A stretch of DNA of 13,950 bases from Gammaproteobacteria bacterium. Lineage in GTDB: Bacteria; Pseudomonadota; Gammaproteobacteria; Chromatiales; Chromatiaceae. The stretch is taken from assembly GCA_019136395.1 (NCBI GenBank), contig JAGVUH010000287.1:1-13950 (forward strand), in the 5' to 3' direction. Every line of letters begins with the position of its first letter. The stretch's first letter is position 1. Shown piece after piece: positions 6,903-13,680 of this stretch. The position numbers were made by a program, and so were the translations under genes. The notes below the pieces were generated by a model, which was not told the origin of the DNA, did no database searches, and was given only the letters and a program-made list of their open reading frames with translations.

Positions 6903-7238
6903 CCGCCTGGAGACCGGTTTGGATTCCCGCGCGGCTACTGCACGCGAACCAAGTTCGTCAAAGGATTCCAGACGGGCGACTTGGTACGTGAGGCAGTGCC
7001 TAAAGGCAAGTACGTGGGGGTGCATTACGGAAGGGTAGCGGTACGCGCCACCGGGATCTTTAACGTCGGAGCAAGACAAGGGATCAACCACCAACACTGC
7101 ATCCTCGTGCAACGCGGATGTGGTTATCAGTTCAATCAAACAGATAACAACTACCGCAAGGAAATGCGAGAGGAGGGGCTTGCTCCGCAAGCCGCGCTAT
7201 CCCTCCCCGGCCTGAAGGCCAGGGTTGTGCGCCCGTGA
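6903..7238 (+). pseudogene. iscB: 3' fragment of an iscB (IS200/IS605-type RNA-guided nuclease) gene
   Basis: The frame ending at TGA 7236-7238 reads DRFGFPRGYCTR (from 6912), then KGFQTGDLVREAVPKGKYVG, GRVAVRATGIFN, and GINHQHCILVQRGCGYQF. This is the characteristic C-terminal domain of IscB, the ancestor-like relative of Cas9: GFPR, GF.TGD.VRA.VP.GK..G, GRVAVRA.G.FN, GI.H..C.L.QR.DGY. The PLMP, RuvC, bridge-helix and HNH parts and the upstream omega-RNA are absent, so it cannot be an active nuclease. The upstream junction with the AddB-like fragment lies at about 6880-6912. The last codons (gtt gtg cgc ccg tga) run into the start of a group II intron, so the natural C-terminus may be altered. 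Confidence 0.75.
7206..7226 (+). other. Stem-loop directly before the group II intron 5' end
   Basis: CCC-GGCC (7206-7212), loop TGAA, GGCC-A-GGG (7217-7224), then TT and the intron GTGCG at 7227. Some group II introns (class C) insert just after such stem-loops. The stem may also be the right-end structure of the iscB element. Confidence 0.45.
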
Positions 7239-7592
7239 AGGCGCTTGATCAGCACGGTGGAAGTCCGTGTCCGAGTAAGCCAAGACTCGGTAGCCGAAGG
7301 TAACTGCGTCGCCGCGAGGCGGGGTGGGAAGCAACTGGAGGCGAACGATTGGTCCGTAGGTTAACGAACCCGATTCGGCGTCCTGTGGTGGCGAGCCTTC
7401 ATCCCTTAGGCGAAGCCTGAAACTCATTGTCCGCGTTGCGCTGGCGGTTAAAACGACGGATGGACGACAGGGCGTGATTGGGGACGGAACGATCGGAAGG
7501 TCAAGCGCGATAAGCGGGGAGACCTGGCGGTGGCGGTGACCGCCGCCAGGAGTCAGAACCCTCACAGGAGCGTCGGTGCAGCGTGTGGACAT
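7227..7592 (+). ncRNA. Group II intron 5' fragment (domain I part)
   Basis: Starts with GTGCGCCC, the group II 5' consensus GUGYG. Successive helices follow the layout of intron domain I: GCGCC/GGCGC (7229-7233, 7240-7244); CACGG/CCGTG around tggaagt (7253-7269); CCGAGT/ACTCGG (7271-7290); CGCC-GCGA-GGCG with a GNRA loop (7310-7321); GGTT-AACG-AACC (7359-7370); and a long CCTGGCGG/CCGCCAGG stem (7523-7550). The opening resembles the start of Ll.LtrB (GTGCGCCC, 5-nt loop, closing strand). No reverse-transcriptase frame and no domain V follow. Homology appears to end near 7592, where a minus-strand phage-type remnant begins. It is therefore a truncated, non-splicing fragment. An omega-RNA of IscB was considered, but those lie upstream of iscB, not after it. 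Confidence 0.6.
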
Positions 7593-7873
7593 GGCTAAGC
7601 GGAAGGCCCCCACCCCGGGGTCGAGATCGGTCATCAGCCGTTAGCCGGCCACCGTGGCGTTTAGGTCGGCACGGTCATCCACCCGCAGGTTGCAGCGATT
7701 CCCCGCCGAGAGGCGATATACCGCCTTGTTCGTGTCTCTGAGGACCTTGGCCCAGCTACCGCGTTCTGAGCGCCGTCGCCGTTCACCAGGCAGGCGTCGA
7801 GGACGCTGATCAGGCGCCCCGGCCACCTTGATGACCGGGGCGCCGAGTCATCCGCGCGGTACACCATGAGCAC
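7593..7873 (-). pseudogene. Frameshifted phage structural-type protein remnant
   Basis: Read on the minus strand from GTG 7871-7873: MLMVYRADDSAP, then RLISVLDACLVNG in one frame. A shift then brings KVLRDTNKAVYRLSAGNR and LRVDDRADLNATVAG in the next frame (to 7644), a TAA in place of a coding codon, and MTDLDPGVGAF still readable to about 7602. This succession (VYR.DDAGAP, SLIALLDACLVNGYG, GWTK...TNKAVYR, LRVDD, V.GYE.MTDVDTG.G.F) is one I associate with a short protein encoded in tail or virion modules of many phages. The broken frame shows it is decayed. Its 3' end is cut where the group II fragment begins. A 14-codon ORF with its own GAGGT (minus, 7895-7939, MLKSGFMPYLSLPY) lies just upstream and may belong to the same module. 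Confidence 0.5.
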
Positions 7874-7950
7874 ATCCGTCCGCCAAAGCGAAAGTCAGTA
7901 GGGTAGCGACAGGTACGGCATAAAACCGGACTTGAGCATTAGCACCTCGC

Positions 7951-8115
7951 TCAGAGGGGCACCAGGTAGACCCCCGCGCCGGCCACGCCGCCCAGCAGCA
8001 CGCAGGTCAGGAAGCGATTCCAGGCCGACAGCCCCGCGTCAGCCTCCCGGGCCACCTCCTGCCAGTGCGCTGAGGCAGCTAATGCGTCACGGACTGACGC
8101 GTCCGTGTTTTTCAA
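7951..8115 (-). CDS. Possible small membrane protein (phage-module remnant)
   Basis: Minus-strand frame ending at TGA (7951-7953). A TTG at 8113-8115 with GAGG 6 nt upstream would give 54 residues: LKNTDASVRDALAASAHWQE, READAGLSAWNRF, then a single membrane helix LTCVLLGGVAGAGVYLVPL. Third positions are strongly G/C over the last 40 codons, typical of real coding DNA here. The frame stays open upstream to an ATG at 8254-8256, but that part overlaps the well-supported plus-strand gene at 8146. It lies just upstream of, and on the same strand as, the phage-type remnant. The proposed start overlaps a plus-strand terminator hairpin. Not recognised; it could be an intact small gene or the 3' end of a longer lost gene. 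Confidence 0.35.
   Translation of the reverse strand: MKNTDASVRDALAASAHWQEVAREADAGLSAWNRFLTCVLLGGVAGAGVYLVPL
8088..8112 (+). terminator. Intrinsic terminator upstream of the 8146 gene
   Basis: CACGGAC (8088-8094), loop TGACGC, GTCCGTG (8101-8107), then TTTTT (8108-8112): a 7-bp stem with a T-run, the only textbook intrinsic terminator in the window. No plus-strand gene ends nearby, and it lies 33 bp before ATG 8146. It may shield or attenuate the operon that follows. Confidence 0.65.
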
Positions 8116-8132
8116 TGACGCCCTCGCCGCAC

Positions 8133-8137
8133 GGAGG
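8133..8137 (+). promoter_or_regulatory. Shine-Dalgarno sequence for the 8146 gene
   Basis: GGAGG, 8 nt before ATG 8146. It fixes the start of an otherwise unrecognised protein. Confidence 0.75.
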
Positions 8138-8145
8138 TCCCGATC

Positions 8146-8700
8146 ATGCCCGACCACCCTATGCTTGTTGCCCGTGAGCGTCCGCGACTCATCCTGGACT
8201 TCCCCGCTTGGCAAGCTGCGCCGGACATTCAGCCAGGGCGAGCCGAAAAGCCGCAAAGCCAGCTCCCCGCAACTGCCGCCCCAACCGCAACCTCTCCCGC
8301 TGACGACCCCCTACGGCCCCTGTTATGGCTGGCGCGCCGGGAAGGCCTGCTGCTGCTCGTCAACGAAAGCGGCGACGATCTGCACGCGGTCCGGGCGGAA
8401 CCTTACGGCTACCACCTCCGGGACCGCATGCGCCTCCAGGTTACCGGCGATGGCGATGGCTTCGAATACCACCAGGTGCCCCCGGGCAGCGCCGTCCTGG
8501 TGGCGGCGTATGGCCCCGAGGAGCGGGACGTGATCTGCGGGGTCAGGCTGGCGGTCCAGGCGCCCCACCTGGGGTGCCTGGCGATCCATCCCCCCACCGC
8601 CAAGGGCGGCGTCGAGGAGACCGTCCTTATCTGGGCGCATGGAGGGACCCCCGCTCAGGTCACGGTCCTGGTAACCCCCTGCGGGCCCGCGGTCTTATAA
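8146..8700 (+). CDS. Hypothetical protein, first gene of the NERD/GTPase cluster
   Basis: 184 residues; not recognised. The start is well supported by GGAGG (8133-8137). An N-terminal part of about 60 residues ends in a Pro/Ala/Thr-rich linker (about 42-60, PATAAPTATSPADD). From about residue 62 a compact domain follows with alternating hydrophobic strands: PLLWLARREGLLLLVNESG, LRDRMRLQVTGDGDGFEYHQ, GSAVLVAAYG, VICGVRLAVQAP, VEETVLIWAHGG, AQVTVLVTPCG. This suggests a beta-sandwich-like fold. No catalytic motif, signal peptide or membrane helix is evident. Third-codon G/C bias agrees with a real gene. It lies 93 bp upstream of the NERD-helicase gene on the same strand with no terminator between, so it could be co-transcribed. 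Confidence 0.75.
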   Translation: MPDHPMLVARERPRLILDFPAWQAAPDIQPGRAEKPQSQLPATAAPTATSPADDPLRPLLWLARREGLLLLVNESGDDLHAVRAEPYGYHLRDRMRLQVTGDGDGFEYHQVPPGSAVLVAAYGPEERDVICGVRLAVQAPHLGCLAIHPPTAKGGVEETVLIWAHGGTPAQVTVLVTPCGPAVL

Positions 8701-8793
8701 GTGAGAGATGGTATCCTTCGGTAACCCGGCTTACGGCTGGACCTGGAATCAATAAGAAGATCGGCGCGCGGCGTTGGTGACAACGACCCAGGC

Positions 8794-10452
8794 ATGAGGA
8801 ACATGGCCCGCATCATCCCCTCCGACATCAGCCGCCTGGCCCTGGCCGGCGCCCACTCGCGGGAACTGGAGACCCTGGCCCTGCTCAAGGACCAGCTCGG
8901 ACCCGACTATGCCGTGTTTCACAGCGTCCACTGGAGCTTCAGCCAGGGCCAGGCCACCCGCTTCGGCGAGATCGACTTCATCCTGGTCAACCGCGCCGGC
9001 AACGTGCTCTGCATCGAGCAGAAGAACGGCGCCCTGGCGGAGACCCCGGACGGCCTGGTCAAGGTTTACGGTGAGCGCCACAAGTCCGTCGGCACCCAGA
9101 TTCACCGCTCCCTGAACCAGGTTCGCGACAAGTACCAGTGGCAACACCCCCAGGCGCGGTCATTGACCCTGGATTACCTGCTCTACTGCCCGGATTACCG
9201 CGTCAGGAACCTCAATGCCGCCGGCCTGGACCAGAACCGCATCGTCGATGCCGCCGCCAGCGATGGCCTGGCCCGGCGGATCGCGCGCGTCCTCGGCCCC
9301 GGTGAGCCCGATCCCGCCCGGCGCGCCCTGATCGAGGCGTTCTTCCGCCAGACCTTCGAGGTCGTCCCCCAGATCCACCGCTACCGCCAGGCCCAGGAAC
9401 AGCACTACGTCCGCCACGGCGGCGCCCTGGCCGAGTTGATCCGCACCCTGGAGATGTCCCCCTTTCGGGTGCGCGTCTCCGGCACCGCCGGCTGCGGCAA
9501 GAGCCTGCTGGCCAGCGTCTTCGCCCGCGATCAGGCCGCCCAGGGCCGGCGGGTGCTCATGGTCTGCTTCAACCGCCCCCTGGCCGATCGCCTGCAAACG
9601 CTAATCCCCGAGGTCCGCGCCCAGACCTTCTACGGCTTCTGCGACCAGTTCCTGCGCGGTCGCGGCGAAACCCTGGACTATGACCGGATGAATCAGCCCG
9701 GTTTCTGGAGCGCCATCCAGGACCGGGTGCTCGCCGCCCCCATCCCCCCTGATTGGCGCTTCGACACCCTGATCGTTGACGAGGGGCAGGACTTCGCGGC
9801 GGACTGGCTGGAGATCCTCCACCTCTTCCTCAGCGCGGACGGCCGTATCCTCTGGCTGGATGACCCGGATCAGAACCTCCTCAACAAGCCACCCCTGACC
9901 CTGCCGGGGTTCACGCGCCTGCACCTGCGCCAAAACTACCGCTCGCCCTACGGTATTGCCCGCTTCATGCGCCAGCACCTGCCCTTCGACTTCGAGCCCG
10001 CCAATCCCTTGCCCGGCCTAGGGGTCGGTGTTCACACTTACCAAAAGCCGGAAGATCAAGCCACCTCCCTCGCGGCCGTGATCAACCAGTTACATTCCCT
10101 CGGCTTCAACCCGGAGGAGATCGTCCTCCTCTCGCTGCAAGGGATCGACAAGTCCCCGCTCTGGCGGTGTGAACGGATCGGCAAACACACCATCCGCCGC
10201 TGGACCGGCGCCTATCGGCCCGATGGTTCGCAAATCTGGAGCGAGGGGGAGATCACCCTTGACAGCCTTTACCGCTTCAAGGGCCAGGAGGCCCCGGCCG
10301 TCATCCTCACCGATATCGAGGGGCAGGAAAGCACCCAGCGGCTGCAACGGCTGCTGTTTTGCGGGATGAGCCGGGCGACGGTGCGGCTGGACCTGGTGTC
10401 AACCCACTATCCACCCGTGCGGGCGGAACTAACCGAGGGCACTTGGACATGA
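8794..10452 (+). CDS. NERD nuclease-related domain / SF1 (UvrD/Rep-like) helicase fusion
   Basis: 552 residues from ATG 8794; ATG 8803 (MARIIPSDI) is an equally good start and looks more like family N-termini. Neither has a strong Shine-Dalgarno. NERD domain: RELE (23-26), FGEIDFILVNRAGNVLCIEQKNG (57-79), with the expected acidic and lysine residues E59, D61, E75, K77 of a PD-(D/E)XK-like fold. Helicase: Walker A GTAGCGKS (230-237), motif Ia VCFNRPLA (257-264), motif II VDEGQDF (328-334), motif III-like LWLDDPDQN (353-361), motif IV QNYRS (380-384), motif V RFKGQEAPAV (494-503), motif VI GMSRA (524-528). The protein probably cleaves and translocates or unwinds nucleic acid in the cytoplasm. 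Its TGA overlaps the ATG of the next gene (ATGA, 10449-10452). NERD-helicases occur in DNA-repair and phage-defence settings. Confidence 0.92.
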   Translation: MRNMARIIPSDISRLALAGAHSRELETLALLKDQLGPDYAVFHSVHWSFSQGQATRFGEIDFILVNRAGNVLCIEQKNGALAETPDGLVKVYGERHKSVGTQIHRSLNQVRDKYQWQHPQARSLTLDYLLYCPDYRVRNLNAAGLDQNRIVDAAASDGLARRIARVLGPGEPDPARRALIEAFFRQTFEVVPQIHRYRQAQEQHYVRHGGALAELIRTLEMSPFRVRVSGTAGCGKSLLASVFARDQAAQGRRVLMVCFNRPLADRLQTLIPEVRAQTFYGFCDQFLRGRGETLDYDRMNQPGFWSAIQDRVLAAPIPPDWRFDTLIVDEGQDFAADWLEILHLFLSADGRILWLDDPDQNLLNKPPLTLPGFTRLHLRQNYRSPYGIARFMRQHLPFDFEPANPLPGLGVGVHTYQKPEDQATSLAAVINQLHSLGFNPEEIVLLSLQGIDKSPLWRCERIGKHTIRRWTGAYRPDGSQIWSEGEITLDSLYRFKGQEAPAVILTDIEGQESTQRLQRLLFCGMSRATVRLDLVSTHYPPVRAELTEGTWT

Positions 10453-11687
10453 ACCCCCTTCCCTCTTTCAAGCATTGGCTACCGGACTTCACCGCCCTGC
10501 GCACCCTCTTACTGAATCCGAGCGTCGATGACCAGGAGCTGGAGGCCGCCCTGGAGGCCGCCCGACAACGCCAGCCCCTGCCGGTGATCTGGCTTCTGGG
10601 CAAGACCCAGGCGGGCAAGACCGCCATCGTCCAGGCCCTGACCGGCAGCCCCCTGGCGGAGATCGGCACTGGCTTTCGCCCCTGCACCCGCACGGCGCGG
10701 TTTTACGATTACCCGGCGGAGGCGCCGGTGGTGCGCTTTCTCGACACCCGTGGTCTGGGCGAGCGCGCCTATGACCCGGACGAGGATATCCAGTACTGCG
10801 AATCCCAGGCCCACCTGGTGCTGGGGGTGATGAAGGCCATGGACCTCGAACAGGAAGCGGTCACCCGCGTCCTGCGGCAGGTCCGCGGGCGCCACCCGAC
10901 CTGGCCGGTGGTCATCGCCCAGACCGGGCTCAACGAGGGCTATCCCCCGGGACAGGGGCATGTCCTGCCCTACCCGTTTGACCAGGAAGACTGGCCCAGC
11001 CGCCTCCCCGCCGACCTGACTCGCGCCCTGGTCGCGCAACGGGCGACCCTGGGCACGTTGCCCGGGTCCGGTCCGTCGCGCTGGGTGCCGATCGACCTGA
11101 CCCTGCCGGAGGATGGCCTGGAACCGACCGACTACGGCCTGGCGGCCCTGTGGGCGGCCATCGGCGCGGTCACCGCCGACGATCTGCGGGCGCGCCTGGG
11201 GGCCGATGCTGACGTCCACGACCTCCTCGCCCGCACCGCCCACCCGCACATCGTCGGCCACGCCCTGGCCGCGGCCGCGGTCGGCGCCTTGCCGGCGGTG
11301 GGGCTGGCCGGCGTCCCGGCCATCCAGGCCAAGCTTCTGCACAGCCTGGCCGCGATCTACCAGGTGCCCTGGAACGGGCGCCAGATCGCGGAATTTCTCG
11401 GCTTTCTCGGCACGGGCATCGGCATCGCTTATCTGGCCCGCCTGCTTGGCCGGGAGCTGATCAAACTCGTGCCGGCCCTCGGGCAGACCGCCGGCGCCCT
11501 GTATGGCGCCACCACCAGCGGCGCCACCACCTATGCCCTGGGTCAAGCGGCCTGTTATTACCTTCGCACCGTCCGCCGCGGTGAACCGCTTGATCGCACC
11601 ACCCTGCGCAACCTCTATACCCAGGCCCTGACCCAAGGCACCGCGCTGATCAGGCGCAACCAACCCCAGGAGTCGCCCCATGACTGA
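10449..11687 (+). CDS. GTPase with hydrophobic DUF697-like C-terminal region
   Basis: 412 residues. Start ATG 10449 overlaps the upstream stop (ATGA), implying coupled translation; the frame is open further upstream but that part is out of phase inside the helicase gene. G1/Walker A is GKTQAGKT (51-58), candidate switch-I Thr in RPCTRT (77-82), G3 is DTRG (99-102). The G4 specificity motif is degenerate (IAQTGLNEG, 156-164, instead of NKxD), so nucleotide specificity is uncertain. Residues about 265-345 are rich in Ala/Gly/Leu with hydrophobic helices (HIVGHALAAAAVGALPAVGL, FLGFLGTGIGIAYLARLLG, LVPALGQTAGALYGATTSG), as in DUF697/YcjF-type regions of membrane-associated GTPases. It probably acts as a nucleotide switch at the membrane. 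Its end overlaps the next gene by 8 bp. Confidence 0.88.
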   Translation: MNPLPSFKHWLPDFTALRTLLLNPSVDDQELEAALEAARQRQPLPVIWLLGKTQAGKTAIVQALTGSPLAEIGTGFRPCTRTARFYDYPAEAPVVRFLDTRGLGERAYDPDEDIQYCESQAHLVLGVMKAMDLEQEAVTRVLRQVRGRHPTWPVVIAQTGLNEGYPPGQGHVLPYPFDQEDWPSRLPADLTRALVAQRATLGTLPGSGPSRWVPIDLTLPEDGLEPTDYGLAALWAAIGAVTADDLRARLGADADVHDLLARTAHPHIVGHALAAAAVGALPAVGLAGVPAIQAKLLHSLAAIYQVPWNGRQIAEFLGFLGTGIGIAYLARLLGRELIKLVPALGQTAGALYGATTSGATTYALGQAACYYLRTVRRGEPLDRTTLRNLYTQALTQGTALIRRNQPQESPHD

Positions 11688-13215
11688 CATCCGGCTCAGT
11701 CGTCACGACGGCTTACGGCTGGCCGCCCCGCTGCTGTGGCTGGCGCCGGTGGCGGCCTTGCCGGTATTGGGTCTCTGGTGGCTGTGGCACAGCGGCCACC
11801 TCCTGGGGTGGCTGAGCGCCCTGCTCGGCGGCGCCGCCCTGGGTTTGGGGCTCCAGACCTGGCTGCGGCGGCGCGACCGGCGCCTACTGGCGGCGCATGA
11901 AACCGCCCCCGATCCCGACTGGCCGCCGCGCGACCAGGCCGCCTGGCAGGCCATCGAGGCCCTGGCCGCGACTCTCAGACCGGAGGACTGGCCCCTGGAT
12001 GAAAGCCTCTGGCGCCTGGGCCACCAGGCCCTGGAACGGGTGGCGCAGACCTACCATCCCCAGCGGGACCAGCCGCTGCTGGAACTGACCCTGCCCCATG
12101 GCCTGCTGATCATCGAACGGGCCTGTCACGAATTGCGCATCGATCTGGCCGACAACATCCCCCTCAGTCACCGCCTGACCCTCGGTGACCTGGTGCGCCT
12201 CAACCGCTGGAAGCGGACGGCGGAACGCCTCTACCCCCTCTATCGCGCCGGCCGACTAGTCGTGAACCCTGCCAGCGCCCTCCTGGCCGAGGCCAAGTCC
12301 GCCCTGGGTAACCGCGCCTTTGCGGTGGCCTGGACCGACCTGCGGCGCTGGTTGCTGCAGGAGTATGTCCGCAAGATCGGGCGCTACGCCATCGAACTTT
12401 ACAGCGGTCGGCTGGTGCTGGACGAGCCGACCGCTGCCGACTTCACCCCACCCTCACAGCCCGAGGCGGAGCGGGAAGCCCGGGCGGCGGCCCTCCGGGC
12501 GGAAGAACCCCTGCGCCTCCTGGTCCTGGGCCGGGCGAATGCCGGGAAATCAAGCCTGATCAACGCCCTCTTTGGCGAGGCGCAAGTGGCGACGGACTGC
12601 CTGCCGGACCAGGCGTCCCCGGTGACCCCGTATCGGCTCGCACGGGAGGGCCTGACCCCGGCGCTGATTTTCGATACCCCCGGCCTCGACACCCCTGCCC
12701 TGCCCCCCAAGATCCTGGACCCGTTGGTGGACCGCGCCGACCTGATCCTCTGGGTCACCGCCGCCCAGCGTCCGGACCGGGAGCCGGAGGCGGCGCTCCT
12801 GAGCCGGCTGCGCCAGCGCTGGGCGGCCCACCCCGAACGCCATCCCCCGACCCTGCTGGTCGCGGTCAGCCACATCGACCTCTTACGCCCGCGCCAGGAA
12901 TGGCAGCCGCCCTATGACCTCAACGACCCCACCCGCGAGAAAGCGCGGACGATCCGCGCCGCAGTGGAGGCCGTGGCCGCCGATCTGGAGGTGCCGCTCG
13001 ACGCCGCCATACCCGTCTGCTTGGCCGCGGGACGCAGTTACAACGTGACCGACGGTCTCTGGGCGGCGATCCTGGCCCAGCAATCCGCCGCCAACCGGAC
13101 CCGGCTCTTGCGCCTGCGCGGGGCGCAGCACCAGGCGGAGACCTGGGCCCTGCTGCGGCGGCAGTTGGCCAGCACCGGACGCTTCCTGCGGGGATTGCCG
13201 GGACGACTGCGGTGA
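11680..13215 (+). CDS. Membrane-anchored GTPase (MMR1/HSR1-type G domain)
   Basis: 511 residues. ATG 11680 has AGGAG at 11668-11672 (7-nt spacing) and overlaps the preceding stop by 8 bp. N-terminus: two membrane helices, about 15-36 (APLLWLAPVAALPVLGLWWL) and 41-60 (LLGWLSALLGGAALGLGLQT), followed by RRRDRR, a typical cytoplasmic anchor. Middle region (80-260): helical, unrecognised. C-terminal G domain: G1 GRANAGKSS (284-292), a Thr/Pro-rich switch-I region around 313-317 (SPVTP), G3 DTPG (332-335) followed by LDTPALPP, and G4 degenerate as SHID (397-400). This combination of a membrane hairpin and GTPase resembles YeeP/YfjP-like or dynamin-like membrane GTPases. With the preceding GTPase it could form a hetero-GTPase pair at the inner membrane, linked by gene order to the NERD-helicase. 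It is the last gene of the cluster. Confidence 0.88.
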   Translation: MTDIRLSRHDGLRLAAPLLWLAPVAALPVLGLWWLWHSGHLLGWLSALLGGAALGLGLQTWLRRRDRRLLAAHETAPDPDWPPRDQAAWQAIEALAATLRPEDWPLDESLWRLGHQALERVAQTYHPQRDQPLLELTLPHGLLIIERACHELRIDLADNIPLSHRLTLGDLVRLNRWKRTAERLYPLYRAGRLVVNPASALLAEAKSALGNRAFAVAWTDLRRWLLQEYVRKIGRYAIELYSGRLVLDEPTAADFTPPSQPEAEREARAAALRAEEPLRLLVLGRANAGKSSLINALFGEAQVATDCLPDQASPVTPYRLAREGLTPALIFDTPGLDTPALPPKILDPLVDRADLILWVTAAQRPDREPEAALLSRLRQRWAAHPERHPPTLLVAVSHIDLLRPRQEWQPPYDLNDPTREKARTIRAAVEAVAADLEVPLDAAIPVCLAAGRSYNVTDGLWAAILAQQSAANRTRLLRLRGAQHQAETWALLRRQLASTGRFLRGLPGRLR

Positions 13216-13220
13216 GGGCA

Positions 13221-13246
13221 CGGGTCGGTACCCGGGAGGGGACCCG
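13221..13246 (+). terminator. Hairpin after the GTPase operon
   Basis: CGGGTC (13221-13226) and GACCCG (13241-13246) form a 6-bp stem 5 bp after the operon's last stop, enclosing a GGTACC-containing loop. There is no T-run. A separate longer stem CCGGTGG/CCACCGG (13360-13388) spans the convergent gene end. Either may help end transcription; neither is a classic terminator. Confidence 0.3.
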
Positions 13247-13368
13247 ACGCCGATCGTCATCCCCGGCGGTGACCCCGCAGGTCCGGTCTATGCCGCCGGG
13301 CGGTCACTCCCGGGCCTGCTGCTCGGTTTCAGCCTGCGGCCGTTAACGCCCCGTTTTTGCCGGTGGGC

Positions 13369-13680
13369 TTACCGCCCCTGACCACCGGCCTGCTCGCCAT
13401 CGCGCCAACAGCGTTTGCCAACGGTGACGAAGGGCAGGAAGAGGACGAGCAGTTGCATGCTCTCCCACCCGGACATCTCCGCCGCGGCCGCCACTCCGTA
13501 AGCCCAGAACCCCCACGCCACCGCGGCGCTCAACGCCAGATAAGGCGGTATCAGCAGCCGCCAGTAGGGCGTGTCCGGAAAACGCCAGGGCCGGAACCAG
13601 ACCACGCTGCCATAGCCCAGGGCGCCGAGGGCGATGCCGATGACCCCGGCCAGCAGTTTTCCCTGGACCAGGAACACCAC
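13369..13680 (-). CDS. Small multi-pass membrane protein, start uncertain
   Basis: At least 103 residues from GTG 13678-13680 to TAA 13369-13371. Hydrophobic segments: LLAGVIGIALGALGYGSVVW, LLIPPYLALSAAVAWGFWAY, and MQLLVLFLPFVTVG, with a short conserved-looking loop FRPWRFPDTPYWR between the first two. The frame is open to 13797, and the codons just upstream read WLGGFSGAFLWIPALAVVF, clearly another membrane helix, so the real protein probably starts earlier and the GTG is only the first usable start codon. No ATG, GTG or TTG exists in that frame between 13681 and 13797; an ATG at about 13733 is one frame off. The 5' end may have been lost or frameshifted. It is convergent with the GTPase operon and lies about 180 bp downstream of a group II intron end. 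Function unknown. Confidence 0.6.
   Translation of the reverse strand: MVFLVQGKLLAGVIGIALGALGYGSVVWFRPWRFPDTPYWRLLIPPYLALSAAVAWGFWAYGVAAAAEMSGWESMQLLVLFLPFVTVGKRCWRDGEQAGGQGR

Noticed and set aside
7227..7592. Omega-RNA (HEARO) of IscB
   Set aside because: Omega-RNAs lie upstream of iscB; this RNA follows the gene and begins with a group II GTGCG 5' end. It remains the main alternative.
7591..7644. ATG 7591 (MAKRKAP...) as the start of an intron-encoded reverse transcriptase
   Set aside because: The frame stops after 17 codons and the stretch is the complement of the phage-type remnant reading MTDLDPGVGAF.
10359..10448. ATG 10359 as the start of GTPase 1
   Set aside because: It would overlap the helicase gene by 94 bp out of frame; ATG 10449 in an ATGA overlap fits coupling and the domain start.
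10509..11690. 393-residue minus-strand frame opposite GTPase 1
   Set aside because: Antisense of a gene with clear Walker A and DTRG motifs and coupled overlaps.
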